Assembly: GCA_028749475.1 (NCBI GenBank) | Contig: JAQVWN010000007.1 | Location: forward strand, 21,208 to 85,207 | Direction of reading: 5' to 3' | Length of the DNA: 64,000 nt | Source of the DNA: Thomasclavelia sp. | GTDB lineage: Bacteria > Bacillota_I > Bacilli_A > Erysipelotrichales > Coprobacillaceae | In this document: positions 8,767 to 16,794 of the stretch, piece after piece | How positions within the stretch are numbered: the stretch's first letter is position 1 | Layout of the letters: every line of letters begins with the position of its first letter | Position numbers and translations under genes: made by a program | The notes under the pieces: model-generated | Told to the model about the DNA's origin: nothing | Database searches by the model: none | What the model saw: only the letters and a program-made list of their open reading frames with translations

Positions 8767-10659
8767 ATGAAAAAGAAAAAAGTGCTAAAGTATTTATTTA
8801 TTACCCTAGGTTGTATAGCTTTTATAGCTCTTGGAGCAATCCTAGGAACTGTATTAGAAAAAAAGAATAATGATAATATCAATTCTCAATATTCAAAAGT
8901 AGAAGAAATCGCCGTAGTTAATATGGATGAAGGTATTAAGGTTGATGACAAGAGAAATAATTATGCTGCTGAAATAGTAAAAGAACTAGATGATGATACA
9001 TATACTGTTACATCATTATCAGAAGCTAAAGAAGGTTTAAAAGATGAAAAATATGCTGCTTATGTTATTATCCCAGCTAATTTTTCTAGAAGTGTAAATA
9101 GTATCAACAACACTCCAACTAAAAGTACATTAGAATATAAAATTGGAGGAGATCTAACTAAAGATGCTAATAGCATTGCTTATGCTAATGTTATGAAATT
9201 AAGAGAAAAGTTTAATAATAATGTTGGATATATGTATTTAAATTCAATTATTGATAAATATCATGAAGGGCAAGATAGTGCTTCTAAAGTATTAGCTAAT
9301 GAAAAAGATAACCAAGATGTTATTGCTGCAATAAATGATATCGATTTAGTCTCAACAGTAAATATAAGTGATTTAACAAGACTTCAAAATAATGTTCAAG
9401 AATTAGATATTTCACCTGATATTGAAACAAATCGTCAAATTATTAATAAAATTGATACTGCATATAAAACATACTTAGCAAGAACTAAAGCTGATTATCA
9501 AAAAATTGTTCAACAAAATACTCAATCTGATAATGAATTAACTCAAGTTGTAAACAACAATAACACATTAGCTTCAGTAAATGATCCAAGTGGTAATATT
9601 GTTAACGCTAATGATTATATAACTCAAAAAACAAGTGAAAATAGTACATTACTTACTTCAATAACAGAAGCATTAAATACTACTGATGTTACAGTTGATT
9701 CATCAACTACATCTTTAAGTAATGCTTATAAATCAAATGTTAAAACTCATTTAACTACAATGGATAATCAACAAACTTTAAGTGTTGCAGTTTTAAATAA
9801 CTTAACAAATGATCAATTAAATGCATTAAATGCTAATCCTAATGTTCAAGCAGCATTACAACAGATTAATGCTAGTTATACAACTATTCAACAATATTTA
9901 AATGATGTTAACAATGGAACTATTACAGTTATAACTAAAGCAACAATTGATACTGATATTCAAGGAATGTTAAATAGTTCAATTGATAATACTAATACTA
10001 GTCTCCAAACTGTAAAAACAAACAATGATGGAATTAGTATCGTAAATACAAATTTAAAAACTAAGATTGCTGATTTAAAAGTAGCTTTAGATGCTTATGC
10101 CACTAACAAAGTTCAACTTACAACAGTCATCAATAGTTATGACCCAGAAAGTTATATTGATAAAAATGAAATAGCTGGTTATGTAAGAGACTACAATACT
10201 AATAATGAAGCATTAAGTGTTAAGATTAAAAATAAAGAAAGTGAATATATCACATTTACAAACGAAGTATATAATGATGCAGATCATCAATTAACTACAA
10301 TTAGAAATGATGTAGTTGCATGGCAAGAAGATACTAATAAAAAGATTCAAGATGCTTTAGGAAATGCTAAAAATGTTTCTGCAGCAAATCTAAATACTAA
10401 TACTCAATTAATGAATGACTATATTACTTCCCTATCAAATACAAGAAATGGAACAAAAACAGATACTGATGTTACTAAACTTATTTTAGAATCTGCAAGA
10501 ATGACAGGTGGTCATGAAAAAGAAAGTAATATACTTGGATGGAACTTATTACTATTATTTGCAATCATCACATTATTATCAGGAGCATTATCAGGTACTA
10601 CTAAGTGGTTATCAAAAAAAGAAGAAAATGAACCAACTAATGAAGAAAACAAGTTTTAA
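8767..10659 (+). CDS. esaA: EsaA/YueB-like T7SS membrane protein, short form
   Basis: 630 residues. An N-terminal membrane helix (about 8-28) is followed by a YhgE/Pip-type extracytoplasmic start (IAVVNMDEG, then VTSLSEAKEGL and YAAYVIIP), a long Asn/Thr-rich helical region (about 180-570) likely to project through the wall, and a single C-terminal membrane helix (about 588-610). EsaA/YueB proteins are usually 900-1100 residues with several C-terminal helices, so this is a reduced version. It starts 12 bases after essC behind AAGGACGAAAG. It should sit in the envelope as part of the secretion conduit; YueB is known as the SPP1 phage receptor in Bacillus. Confidence 0.8.
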   Translation: MKKKKVLKYLFITLGCIAFIALGAILGTVLEKKNNDNINSQYSKVEEIAVVNMDEGIKVDDKRNNYAAEIVKELDDDTYTVTSLSEAKEGLKDEKYAAYVIIPANFSRSVNSINNTPTKSTLEYKIGGDLTKDANSIAYANVMKLREKFNNNVGYMYLNSIIDKYHEGQDSASKVLANEKDNQDVIAAINDIDLVSTVNISDLTRLQNNVQELDISPDIETNRQIINKIDTAYKTYLARTKADYQKIVQQNTQSDNELTQVVNNNNTLASVNDPSGNIVNANDYITQKTSENSTLLTSITEALNTTDVTVDSSTTSLSNAYKSNVKTHLTTMDNQQTLSVAVLNNLTNDQLNALNANPNVQAALQQINASYTTIQQYLNDVNNGTITVITKATIDTDIQGMLNSSIDNTNTSLQTVKTNNDGISIVNTNLKTKIADLKVALDAYATNKVQLTTVINSYDPESYIDKNEIAGYVRDYNTNNEALSVKIKNKESEYITFTNEVYNDADHQLTTIRNDVVAWQEDTNKKIQDALGNAKNVSAANLNTNTQLMNDYITSLSNTRNGTKTDTDVTKLILESARMTGGHEKESNILGWNLLLLFAIITLLSGALSGTTKWLSKKEENEPTNEENKF

Positions 10660-10680
10660 GGTAATCAATGGAGGTAAACT

Positions 10681-10800
10681 ATGATATATCGTTTTATATT
10701 TGATTTTATCCTATTAGGGAAAAATAGACGTAGAGAAAATAAAAACAAAAGAGAAACTGAAATTAATTTACTAGATGAAAGTCCAGAATTACTTAAATAG
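10681..10800 (+). CDS. 39-residue T7SS-locus protein
   Basis: A small gene behind a strong ribosome site (TGGAGG, seven bases before ATG 10681). The protein has a short hydrophobic start (about residues 2-12) followed by a very basic stretch and an acidic Leu-rich tail. It lies 21 bases after esaA and eight bases before the next gene, so it is co-transcribed with the secretion genes. No family recognised. Good spacing and ribosome site argue that it is real despite its size. It could be a small membrane-associated helper of the machine. Confidence 0.6.
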   Translation: MIYRFIFDFILLGKNRRRENKNKRETEINLLDESPELLK

Positions 10801-10808
10801 GAGGACTT

Positions 10809-11723
10809 ATGATATTTAAAGGTGCATATAAAGAACCATATTATAGTATTAATGAAGAAGGTACACCATTAGCAAATCTCCAATTTATGCAAAAAGAAGT
10901 TAAAATCTGTACAATTATTACAATATGTTTTTTAGTTCCTACAATCATAACTTGTTGGATCATGTCTACTTTAGATCCAGACTCAAATCAGTGGCTAATA
11001 GTATTTTTCCTAGTTGCCCTTTTTGCTTCCATTACATTGTTATATGGATATGTTGGCTTTTTACATAAAAGACAATTAAATAGAGAAAAAAATAAGTATC
11101 AAAGATATGTAATATCTCCAGATACTATTGTAATAAATAAAGATTTAAGTATTGATATTTTTCAAGGTGATAAACATATTGAAAGAATCACTAATGTACA
11201 AAAATTTATTCCAAAGTATTATCGTAATCACTATGTTCCTTCTTGTGAACTAGAAATTACAGGAAGAGTAGAGATAAACGGAAGAGTTAGTGGCGGTACT
11301 TATTATATTTCAAAGTACACAATAGGTTTAGATAAGTTAACAGATATACTTAGTTTAAGTAAGAGAGTAAAAGAGTTTAGATCGTTTAGTAATACAGCTT
11401 TTCCATCACTAACAAGTAATGACTTAAATTTTTTAAAACAATGTTATTTCTTTGTTGGTGGTTGTTTAGTAGAAGATAATGAAAGCTCTAAATATACTTT
11501 GTCAACTAAACATGGAGTAAAGGTTAAATTTGATTTAAATAAGGATTATGTCAATGTCTATAGTGATTATAAACAATTTGATAAGAACCCAGATTATCCA
11601 ATACCTTATGTTTTACCAATTGGTAAGATTATTGAAATGTATCAAAAAGAAAACCAAAAAGGAAATATTAGGATTGTAATTAATCCAAATTCTAACAACA
11701 AAGAAATAGTAATTTCTTTGTAA
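10809..11723 (+). CDS. unknown two-helix membrane protein of the T7SS locus
   Basis: 304 residues. Residues 1-34 are soluble; two membrane helices follow (about 35-53 and 62-85), then a cytoplasmic domain of about 215 residues with alternating strands and short helices. Ribosome site AGGAGGACTT is close to ATG 10809. I do not recognise the family. Its place, between the esaA end and the toxin-partner genes and on the same strand with gaps under 20 bases, suggests an envelope accessory factor of this secretion system, for example a component replacing the membrane domain missing from the short EsaA. That is inference only. Confidence 0.6.
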   Translation: MIFKGAYKEPYYSINEEGTPLANLQFMQKEVKICTIITICFLVPTIITCWIMSTLDPDSNQWLIVFFLVALFASITLLYGYVGFLHKRQLNREKNKYQRYVISPDTIVINKDLSIDIFQGDKHIERITNVQKFIPKYYRNHYVPSCELEITGRVEINGRVSGGTYYISKYTIGLDKLTDILSLSKRVKEFRSFSNTAFPSLTSNDLNFLKQCYFFVGGCLVEDNESSKYTLSTKHGVKVKFDLNKDYVNVYSDYKQFDKNPDYPIPYVLPIGKIIEMYQKENQKGNIRIVINPNSNNKEIVISL

Positions 11724-11740
11724 GATAGGAGGTAGTAAAT

Positions 11741-12103
11741 ATGTTTTATGACACATGGGATTATCCATTAGATGATCCTAAAACAGCTAAAATAAAGCAA
11801 TATAAAAGACAAGCAAATTATTATGAAAAGAAAGAAAAAAGCATAGAAAACTATCTTAATCAAATTGATAGTAAATTAATAGATATTGAAACTGATTATC
11901 ATTTAGGTAAATATTCTAGTTCCACATCAACAGATAATGTTCTTGATTATAAGTATTATGACAGTGAAACTTCAATGTATAATTTATCAGAACCATTAAT
12001 TCAATATATCAAAGAACAACAAAATACTGTCAAGAAAAAGAAAAGTGAAGTACATCAGTTATATCAAAAATACTATAAGTTAGTACTTGAGGAGGAAAAA
12101 TAA
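11741..12103 (+). CDS. small coiled-coil T7SS partner protein
   Basis: 120 residues, highly charged. The N-terminal (about 20-55) and C-terminal (about 83-118) halves are predicted coiled-coil helices separated by a Ser/Asp/Tyr-rich loop. This helical-hairpin shape and position before a secreted toxin resemble the small DUF5082-type proteins found upstream of LXG toxins (ywqH-like), which act as targeting partners. Ribosome site ATAGGAGGTAG precedes ATG 11741. The stop overlaps the next start by one base (TAATG). Family assignment is tentative. Confidence 0.55.
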   Translation: MFYDTWDYPLDDPKTAKIKQYKRQANYYEKKEKSIENYLNQIDSKLIDIETDYHLGKYSSSTSTDNVLDYKYYDSETSMYNLSEPLIQYIKEQQNTVKKKKSEVHQLYQKYYKLVLEEEK

Positions 12104-12429
12104 TGGCGATAGAAGCAAGTGAGCAAAGTACAGCAGATATTCAAATATATGAAGATTTATTTGATAAAGCTGATGAAGTTAAATTGGCTTTTGAAACATA
12201 TTTTCAACCTCATCAAGCAACACTCAATAAGGCCTACAAAGAAATGCTTGGTAATAAAGCCTTTCAAGGAAAGGCCTGTGAAGGATTCTTAGAAATGTTT
12301 TATATATTACTTGAATATCATAAACAGTTAAATGAAAAGATTCCAGAGATGTATAGTACGATTAAAGATTTTGAAAAGTCATTAGATGAAATAAAGTCAT
12401 CTGAAATATATAAAAGTTTAGGAGAATAA
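12103..12429 (+). CDS. WXG100-like helical hairpin partner protein
   Basis: 108 residues, almost all helical, with a turn around FQGKACEGFLE (about residues 46-56), in the place where WXG100 proteins carry WxG. Size and shape match the small Lap/WXG-like proteins that bind the N-terminal domain of LXG-class toxins and help to load them onto EssC. It is translationally coupled to the gene before it (start and stop overlap) and lies one base before the next gene. The function is inferred from context. Confidence 0.55.
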   Translation: MAIEASEQSTADIQIYEDLFDKADEVKLAFETYFQPHQATLNKAYKEMLGNKAFQGKACEGFLEMFYILLEYHKQLNEKIPEMYSTIKDFEKSLDEIKSSEIYKSLGE

Positions 12430-12430
12430 G

Positions 12431-13060
12431 ATGGATATAAGTATATTAGAAATGAATTTTTTATGTCAGATTTTAGATAAAACATCTTTATATGGATTTG
12501 AATCATTTTCGATGCTTACATCTAATCAAGCTCAAGAAGTAAAAAATTCTTTATATAAAAAAGATATATTAGATGAGAACTATTCTCTTACTAATAAAGG
12601 ATTAAAGATTCTAGAGGTCTTAGAATTATATGTTAATGCTCAGGAATTTTTAAAATTTGGGAAAAATTCTATTTTTGCCAAATATCAAGAATCAGAGTAT
12701 GTATTAATAACTAAACTTGAAAATACCTTTTCTATTAATTTAGTTAATCAAGATCAAATAGTAGTCATTATTTTAAGTAAGTTTGATAACTGGGATACAT
12801 TAACAAATACAGATCATAAAAAAAGATTATTACTTGGTAATAAATTTGTCGAATTTATGAATAATAACGCAGATTTAAAAGCAATCTTTTTATTAAGAGT
12901 CAACATAGAAAATAATCTAGAATCAAATATAGTAATGTATATTAATGATGGCTATTTTAATTGTTTTGACGCAAAGTCAAAACAATTAGATATGTATTCT
13001 AGAAATGATGTTCAACAAGCCATAACAGATGTTATATCTTCTGATTGGGGGATAAACTAA
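12431..13060 (+). CDS. EspG/DUF5081-like predicted T7SS chaperone
   Basis: 209 residues. The N-terminal 70 residues look like a winged-helix-type module (helices, then a hairpin reading YSLTNKGLKILEVLELY), followed by alternating strands and helices. This order resembles the EspG-like/DUF5081 proteins seen next to T7SS toxins, thought to act as cytoplasmic chaperones. I cannot confirm the family without a profile search. It lies in the middle of the partner-gene string, with its TAA sharing a base with the next ATG. Confidence 0.4.
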   Translation: MDISILEMNFLCQILDKTSLYGFESFSMLTSNQAQEVKNSLYKKDILDENYSLTNKGLKILEVLELYVNAQEFLKFGKNSIFAKYQESEYVLITKLENTFSINLVNQDQIVVIILSKFDNWDTLTNTDHKKRLLLGNKFVEFMNNNADLKAIFLLRVNIENNLESNIVMYINDGYFNCFDAKSKQLDMYSRNDVQQAITDVISSDWGIN

Positions 13061-13422
13061 TGCCAGACAAGACAAAAGCTACCCAAATAAGTATAGATGA
13101 ACAAATGGTCCAATATGCTGAAAAGATATTACCAATTGTCTATCAAATAACATATTATCAAAATAAACAGGTAGAACTCTTCGAAATGTTTAATAACTAT
13201 AAAGGTGGAGCCCAAAAAGAAGTTCTAGATCACCAAGAAGGAGTTTTAAAACAAATAAATACCATAGCTGAAGGTTATAATATGTTAGCAACCAATCTAC
13301 AAGAACTAATCGAAGCCTTTTTAAAACAAGATACTGCTAGAGCCCAACAATTCTACAATAATATCGTAAGTAATACTGGTAAATCACTCTTAATAGAAAT
13401 GGGAGTTATTGAAAAAAAATAA
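13060..13422 (+). CDS. helical toxin-partner protein
   Basis: 120 residues, helical, with a glycine turn at YKGGAQKE (about residues 44-51). Like the gene at 12103 it has the WXG-type hairpin shape and lies directly upstream of the toxin, sharing one base with it (TAATG). The start at ATG 13060 is chosen because GGGGGAT lies just upstream; a TTG at 13045 would lie inside the previous gene. It probably pairs with the toxin N-terminal domain for export. Inference from shape and position. Confidence 0.55.
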   Translation: MPDKTKATQISIDEQMVQYAEKILPIVYQITYYQNKQVELFEMFNNYKGGAQKEVLDHQEGVLKQINTIAEGYNMLATNLQELIEAFLKQDTARAQQFYNNIVSNTGKSLLIEMGVIEKK

Positions 13423-15158
13423 TGGGAAAATATTATATCAGCATTAAAGCAAATTGGAATCAAGAGAAAAAAGAACATGATTTGGTAGATCAAGGACTTG
13501 ATATTTTAAAAAAGGTAGATTATTTATTAGATAGTGTCTTTGATGATGATCTGTCACATGATACATATGGGCAAATGAGAACAGTTCATTATGAAAGAAA
13601 AGATAAAGCACTTCAAAAAGTAAAAGAAAAGAATGAAAATCTAACAAACTATGCTAGTGGTATTCATAGTTTGTTAGAAGATAAAGAAGATGATTTTCAT
13701 AAAGAGTTTAGTAGTGTATTAGAAGACTTATCAACAATGAATATCAATGATATAAAAATAGATAATTCATTGAATATTGAAGGTACAACAGCCTATACAG
13801 ATTATAGTGACTCTGGAGGCTATCAAGGAGCTTCCAATGGAAAAATAATACTAGTAAAGAATATTAAAAATAAAATAACATATGCCGATATCATGGCTAA
13901 AACCGACATGCTTGGTTTAAAAGATGAATTTAAGAAATATAAAGACAAACAAGAAAAGAAACTCGGTAAAAAGTATACTAGTGCTGAGATATTAAAACTA
14001 AAACAAGAATGGTATAAAGCCGTAACAGATACTTCATTTGATCATACAGTATATACAGATGAATGGAGAGCTAATCTATCTAAAGTGCTAGATTTTATAC
14101 CTGTAATTGGCGGAATTAAGAATATAGGAGAAGCAATTGCAGGTAAAAGTATTACAGGCGAACATCTAAGTAGTGGTGAAAGAGTAATGAATGCTGTCCT
14201 TGGAAGCGCATCTATAGCAGTAGATGCAATTACCCTAGGGCATGGCTCAGGTATTGTTGGAATAGCTAAGGTAGCTGCCAAAGAGACAATAGTTCGAGGA
14301 GCAACTATGTTAGGAACTGAGGCAGTAAGTACGGGATTACAAAAACTAGGACTACCACCAGAAATAGCATTTGTGATATCATTAGGTATAACTATAGGAG
14401 CGGCGTATGTAGGAGGAAAGTTATACAGTAAATATGTAGGAGGTAATTATTCCTCACTTGGAAAGACATCAGTTGAAGATGGTGTCGAAAATAGTAAATA
14501 TATAGGAAGTGAGTATTCAGCCTTTGGAGACATGTCACCCGAAGATGGTGCAAGATATAGTAAATATTGGGATGAAGTAGCTAGTGGAACTCATAATTTA
14601 CCAGGCATGGATGCAGATGATTATGCTCGGTATGTAAAAGGAATTAATAAACTTGATGAAATAAAGATTAACAAGGCAGAAGGTTATTTTACACATCAAG
14701 AATTAGAAAAACAGAATATTCTAGAAGAATATTTGAACACAAGTAAAGCAAATACCTCATTGTTAAATGAGGGTGGTAGTAAGACATATTATCCAGGAAG
14801 TGAAAATCAACCATTGACTGAAAATGTAGCTAATACATTTACTGGAGGAACATATTCAGAAACAGTACTGCCAGAAGATACAACATTTTATAGGGTTTAT
14901 TCATCAGATAGTAATATGATTGAAAGATATATGTCTAGAACACCTCAAAATGGTGGAATGCAATCACAGCTCGATTTAGCACTGAATCCCGATTGGGGGA
15001 ATAATGCTACGTATGTTGAAAAGGTAATGGTTCCTAAAGGAACAACTATTTATGAAGGAACAGCTGCTCCACAAATAATTAACGGAGGCGCTGGGGTGCT
15101 ACCAGGTGGAGGAAATCAAGTGTATATAAAAGATGTGAATGGAGAGTGGTTTAAATGA
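13422..15158 (+). CDS. T7SS polymorphic toxin with ADP-ribosyltransferase-like tip
   Basis: 578 residues. An N-terminal helical targeting region (about 1-110) is followed by a pre-toxin TG-type domain around residues 213-275 (LDFIPVIGGIKNIGEA, then SITGEHLSSGERV) and glycine-rich hydrophobic segments (about 280-335). Next come two copies of a repeat of the form YSxxGxxSxEDGxxxSKY (about 342-385). The variable tip (about 480-578) contains FYRVYSSD, QSQLDLALNPDWGN, VPKGTTIYEG and LPGGGNQVYI. Arg, Tyr and the closing GGGNQ suggest an ADP-ribosyltransferase or TNT-like NAD-using toxin; this is my reading of motifs, not a proven activity. Residues from about 37 to 452 are repeated almost exactly at 20326-21574. 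Confidence 0.75.
   Translation: MGKYYISIKANWNQEKKEHDLVDQGLDILKKVDYLLDSVFDDDLSHDTYGQMRTVHYERKDKALQKVKEKNENLTNYASGIHSLLEDKEDDFHKEFSSVLEDLSTMNINDIKIDNSLNIEGTTAYTDYSDSGGYQGASNGKIILVKNIKNKITYADIMAKTDMLGLKDEFKKYKDKQEKKLGKKYTSAEILKLKQEWYKAVTDTSFDHTVYTDEWRANLSKVLDFIPVIGGIKNIGEAIAGKSITGEHLSSGERVMNAVLGSASIAVDAITLGHGSGIVGIAKVAAKETIVRGATMLGTEAVSTGLQKLGLPPEIAFVISLGITIGAAYVGGKLYSKYVGGNYSSLGKTSVEDGVENSKYIGSEYSAFGDMSPEDGARYSKYWDEVASGTHNLPGMDADDYARYVKGINKLDEIKINKAEGYFTHQELEKQNILEEYLNTSKANTSLLNEGGSKTYYPGSENQPLTENVANTFTGGTYSETVLPEDTTFYRVYSSDSNMIERYMSRTPQNGGMQSQLDLALNPDWGNNATYVEKVMVPKGTTIYEGTAAPQIINGGAGVLPGGGNQVYIKDVNGEWFK
13530..14778 (+). repeat. toxin-body repeat, copy 1 (in the expressed gene)
   Basis: Matches 20326-21574 at a fixed offset of 6796 bases. 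The first roughly 1120 bases (13530-14649) look identical; the first difference I see is at 14650/21446 and a few follow before homology ends at GAGGGTGGTA. Beyond it the toxin tips differ completely. Confidence 0.9.
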
Positions 15159-15454
15159 GTATTTGTAATTGTAATAAAAGAAATGGAATGGAGATTAATA
15201 CTAAAAAGGAATTTGAAGATTTGAAAACGTATTTTACACAACAATTATGTGATGGAATTTTTGAAGATATTCAAATAGTAAGCCCATACTATGTTGGAAT
15301 AAATGAAAAACAGCAGAAAATAGAATGGTATGCAGACAAATGGTACAAATGCAAATGCTGTGGATGTCTTTGGGAATTTATATATCCTGATTTTCCAGCA
15401 AAAGGTTTTGTTAGAAAATTCGAGGATGGAGTATATCATCAGATGGAGACGTGA
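15155..15454 (+). CDS. immunity protein for the 13422 toxin (putative, zinc-ribbon-like)
   Basis: 99 residues, starting inside the toxin stop codon (ATGA), so translation is coupled to the toxin as expected for an immunity gene. It contains a Cys cluster, CKCCGCLWEF, and an N-terminal CNC, which may bind zinc; the rest is mixed alpha/beta and acidic. No named immunity family is certain. A second possible start (MEINTKK, ATG 15191) lies downstream. Its job would be to block the toxin tip in the producing cell. Confidence 0.6.
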   Translation: MSICNCNKRNGMEINTKKEFEDLKTYFTQQLCDGIFEDIQIVSPYYVGINEKQQKIEWYADKWYKCKCCGCLWEFIYPDFPAKGFVRKFEDGVYHQMET

Positions 15455-15458
15455 GAAA

Positions 15459-16202
15459 ATGAATATTAATGAACCGATTAGTAATCCTGTATTAATTGAT
15501 ATAATTGAAAAATTAAAGAATAATAGTGAAACACAACAAGCATTCTTCGAAGAACTTGCAAAATCAAAATTGTTGTGCCCTGCAGATATTCAATTGCATA
15601 ATAGTTCGAGAGATGGAAACAAAATAGTTGTTGGTGAAGAGACTTTAATATCTGTCAAGCATTTAGAAGATACAAAAGGCAATAAATTTTTAATTGCATT
15701 TACTGATTGGAAAGAATTATACAAATGGAATTCTTCAAAAGATCAGCAAACATTGATTTTTAGTTATAAAGATTATCAAAATATTATGAAAGAAGCTAAA
15801 GATGTATATTCAGGAATGGTAATTAATCCCTTTGGCGCAAATATTGTGATTACACTTTCAATGCTTGATGGCATGGAAAAAAATTATATAGTAAAAAAAG
15901 AAGAACGGGTGTTTATAGGAATTCCGGCTCAATATCCAACTGAATTGATAAATGAACTATGTGTGCTTTTTAATAAAGAAAAGAATGTTGAAAAGGCGTA
16001 TTTATTATGGATGGTAAGAGGTGACGAAGGAAGCTATTTACTAATATTGGATTCAAAAGAAAACTCAAATATTTTATATCCAAAAGTCGGGAATTGCTGT
16101 AGTAAATTTCTAAAAGATAAAAAGCTAGATATAGTTTCAGCTAGCTCTGGTTTTGGAAAGAATACAATTAAAGAATATCAACCATTTTATCAGCGTAAGT
16201 AG
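15459..16202 (+). CDS. SseB-domain protein
   Basis: 247 residues. The N-terminal half resembles the SseB domain (LISVKHLEDTKG, FLIAFTDWKELYKW, FSYKDYQNIM, then MVINPFGANIVI), and the C-terminal half the second SseB-type module. The start at ATG 15459 is preferred over in-frame upstream codons because it begins just after the previous gene, with GGAG upstream. SseB-like proteins are common beside polymorphic toxins, possibly as a second immunity factor. Biochemical role unknown. Confidence 0.6.
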   Translation: MNINEPISNPVLIDIIEKLKNNSETQQAFFEELAKSKLLCPADIQLHNSSRDGNKIVVGEETLISVKHLEDTKGNKFLIAFTDWKELYKWNSSKDQQTLIFSYKDYQNIMKEAKDVYSGMVINPFGANIVITLSMLDGMEKNYIVKKEERVFIGIPAQYPTELINELCVLFNKEKNVEKAYLLWMVRGDEGSYLLILDSKENSNILYPKVGNCCSKFLKDKKLDIVSASSGFGKNTIKEYQPFYQRK

Positions 16203-16292
16203 TTTGTTATATCAATAATATTAATGAAGTAGGTGCATAAGAACGTAATTACACTATTGATTAAAGGGACTGGGAATCCCAGATAGAAAATC
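16203..16292 (+). other. short spacer after the SseB-domain gene
   Basis: No gene seen. It contains GGGACTGGGAATCCCAG, a small hairpin (GGGA/TCCC around 16266-16281), and leads into the repeated structured element. Confidence 0.4.
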
Positions 16293-16518
16293 GCAAGTGT
16301 GGCTACACTTGCTGTGCTTGCTATTAGATGTTTTTGCTGTTTTAAAGGTATCGGTATGAGATAAGATTGGATATGGATTTGGTGAGATTTCCAACCTATA
16401 TTCTTATAAAAAGTATTAAGATTTGAGAGAATTATTGGCATATTGAAAGAGCAGTTGTAGAAGGAAGTGAAAGGAGAAGAAGAAATCGCTTCTGAACTTC
16501 CTAAAGAACTGCTCTTTT
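16293..16518 (+). repeat. structured intergenic element, copy 1
   Basis: Two hairpins joined by a conserved linker. The first is GCAAGTGT-GGCT-ACACTTGC (16293-16312). The second has outer stem AAGAGCAGTT (16447-16456) with AACTGCTCTT (16507-16516) and inner stem AGGAAGT (16462-16468) with ACTTCCT (16496-16502), and it ends in a short T run. The linker block starting at 16408 is nearly identical in copy 2 (19221-19412). Each copy follows an immunity-side gene, so it may be a double terminator, a small RNA, or a recombination site. Confidence 0.6.
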
Positions 16519-16558
16519 GAATAAGCGAACATTCGGCGAACTTTTTAATAAATGGGCA

Positions 16559-16679
16559 GACAAGGCAGTGACTGGGCGGTAAGATGCGGATGGAGTATAA
16601 GATACTTCCCAGTAAGCCAGCGGCACTTCTTTGGTGCCTTATGTCTGGTTAGAGGTAAATAGACTAAACCACCCTTGTC
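16559..16679 (+). ncRNA. candidate bridge RNA of the IS110 element
   Basis: A closing stem, GACAAGG (16559-16565) with CCTTGTC (16673-16679), encloses three stem-loops. (a) ACTGGG/CCCAGT (16571-16576, 16608-16613), with inner hairpin AGTAT-AAG-ATACT and a large internal loop at 16577-16593. (b) CCAG/CTGG (16617-16620, 16645-16648), with inner GGCAC/GTGCC. (c) GGTTAG/CTAAACC. IS110 recombinases are known to use such bridge RNAs from the noncoding end, with internal loops that pair with target and donor DNA. Which loop does which job is not resolved here. Confidence 0.6.
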
Positions 16680-16757
16680 CATGCAGCACAAGCGTAAGAC
16701 TGTAGAGAGACTTATTAGTTGAGGTTGTCAGTATCTCGTCTTTATGGAAGTATCAAA

Positions 16758-16786
16758 CTCCAATGATTAAAGTGAATGAATTGGAG
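16758..16786 (+). promoter_or_regulatory. hairpin covering the recombinase ribosome site
   Basis: CTCCAAT (16758-16764) pairs with ATTGGAG (16780-16786), and the GGAG in the second arm is the Shine-Dalgarno sequence nine bases before ATG 16795. Folding would limit translation of the recombinase. Confidence 0.6.
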
Positions 16787-16794
16787 ACGATACG

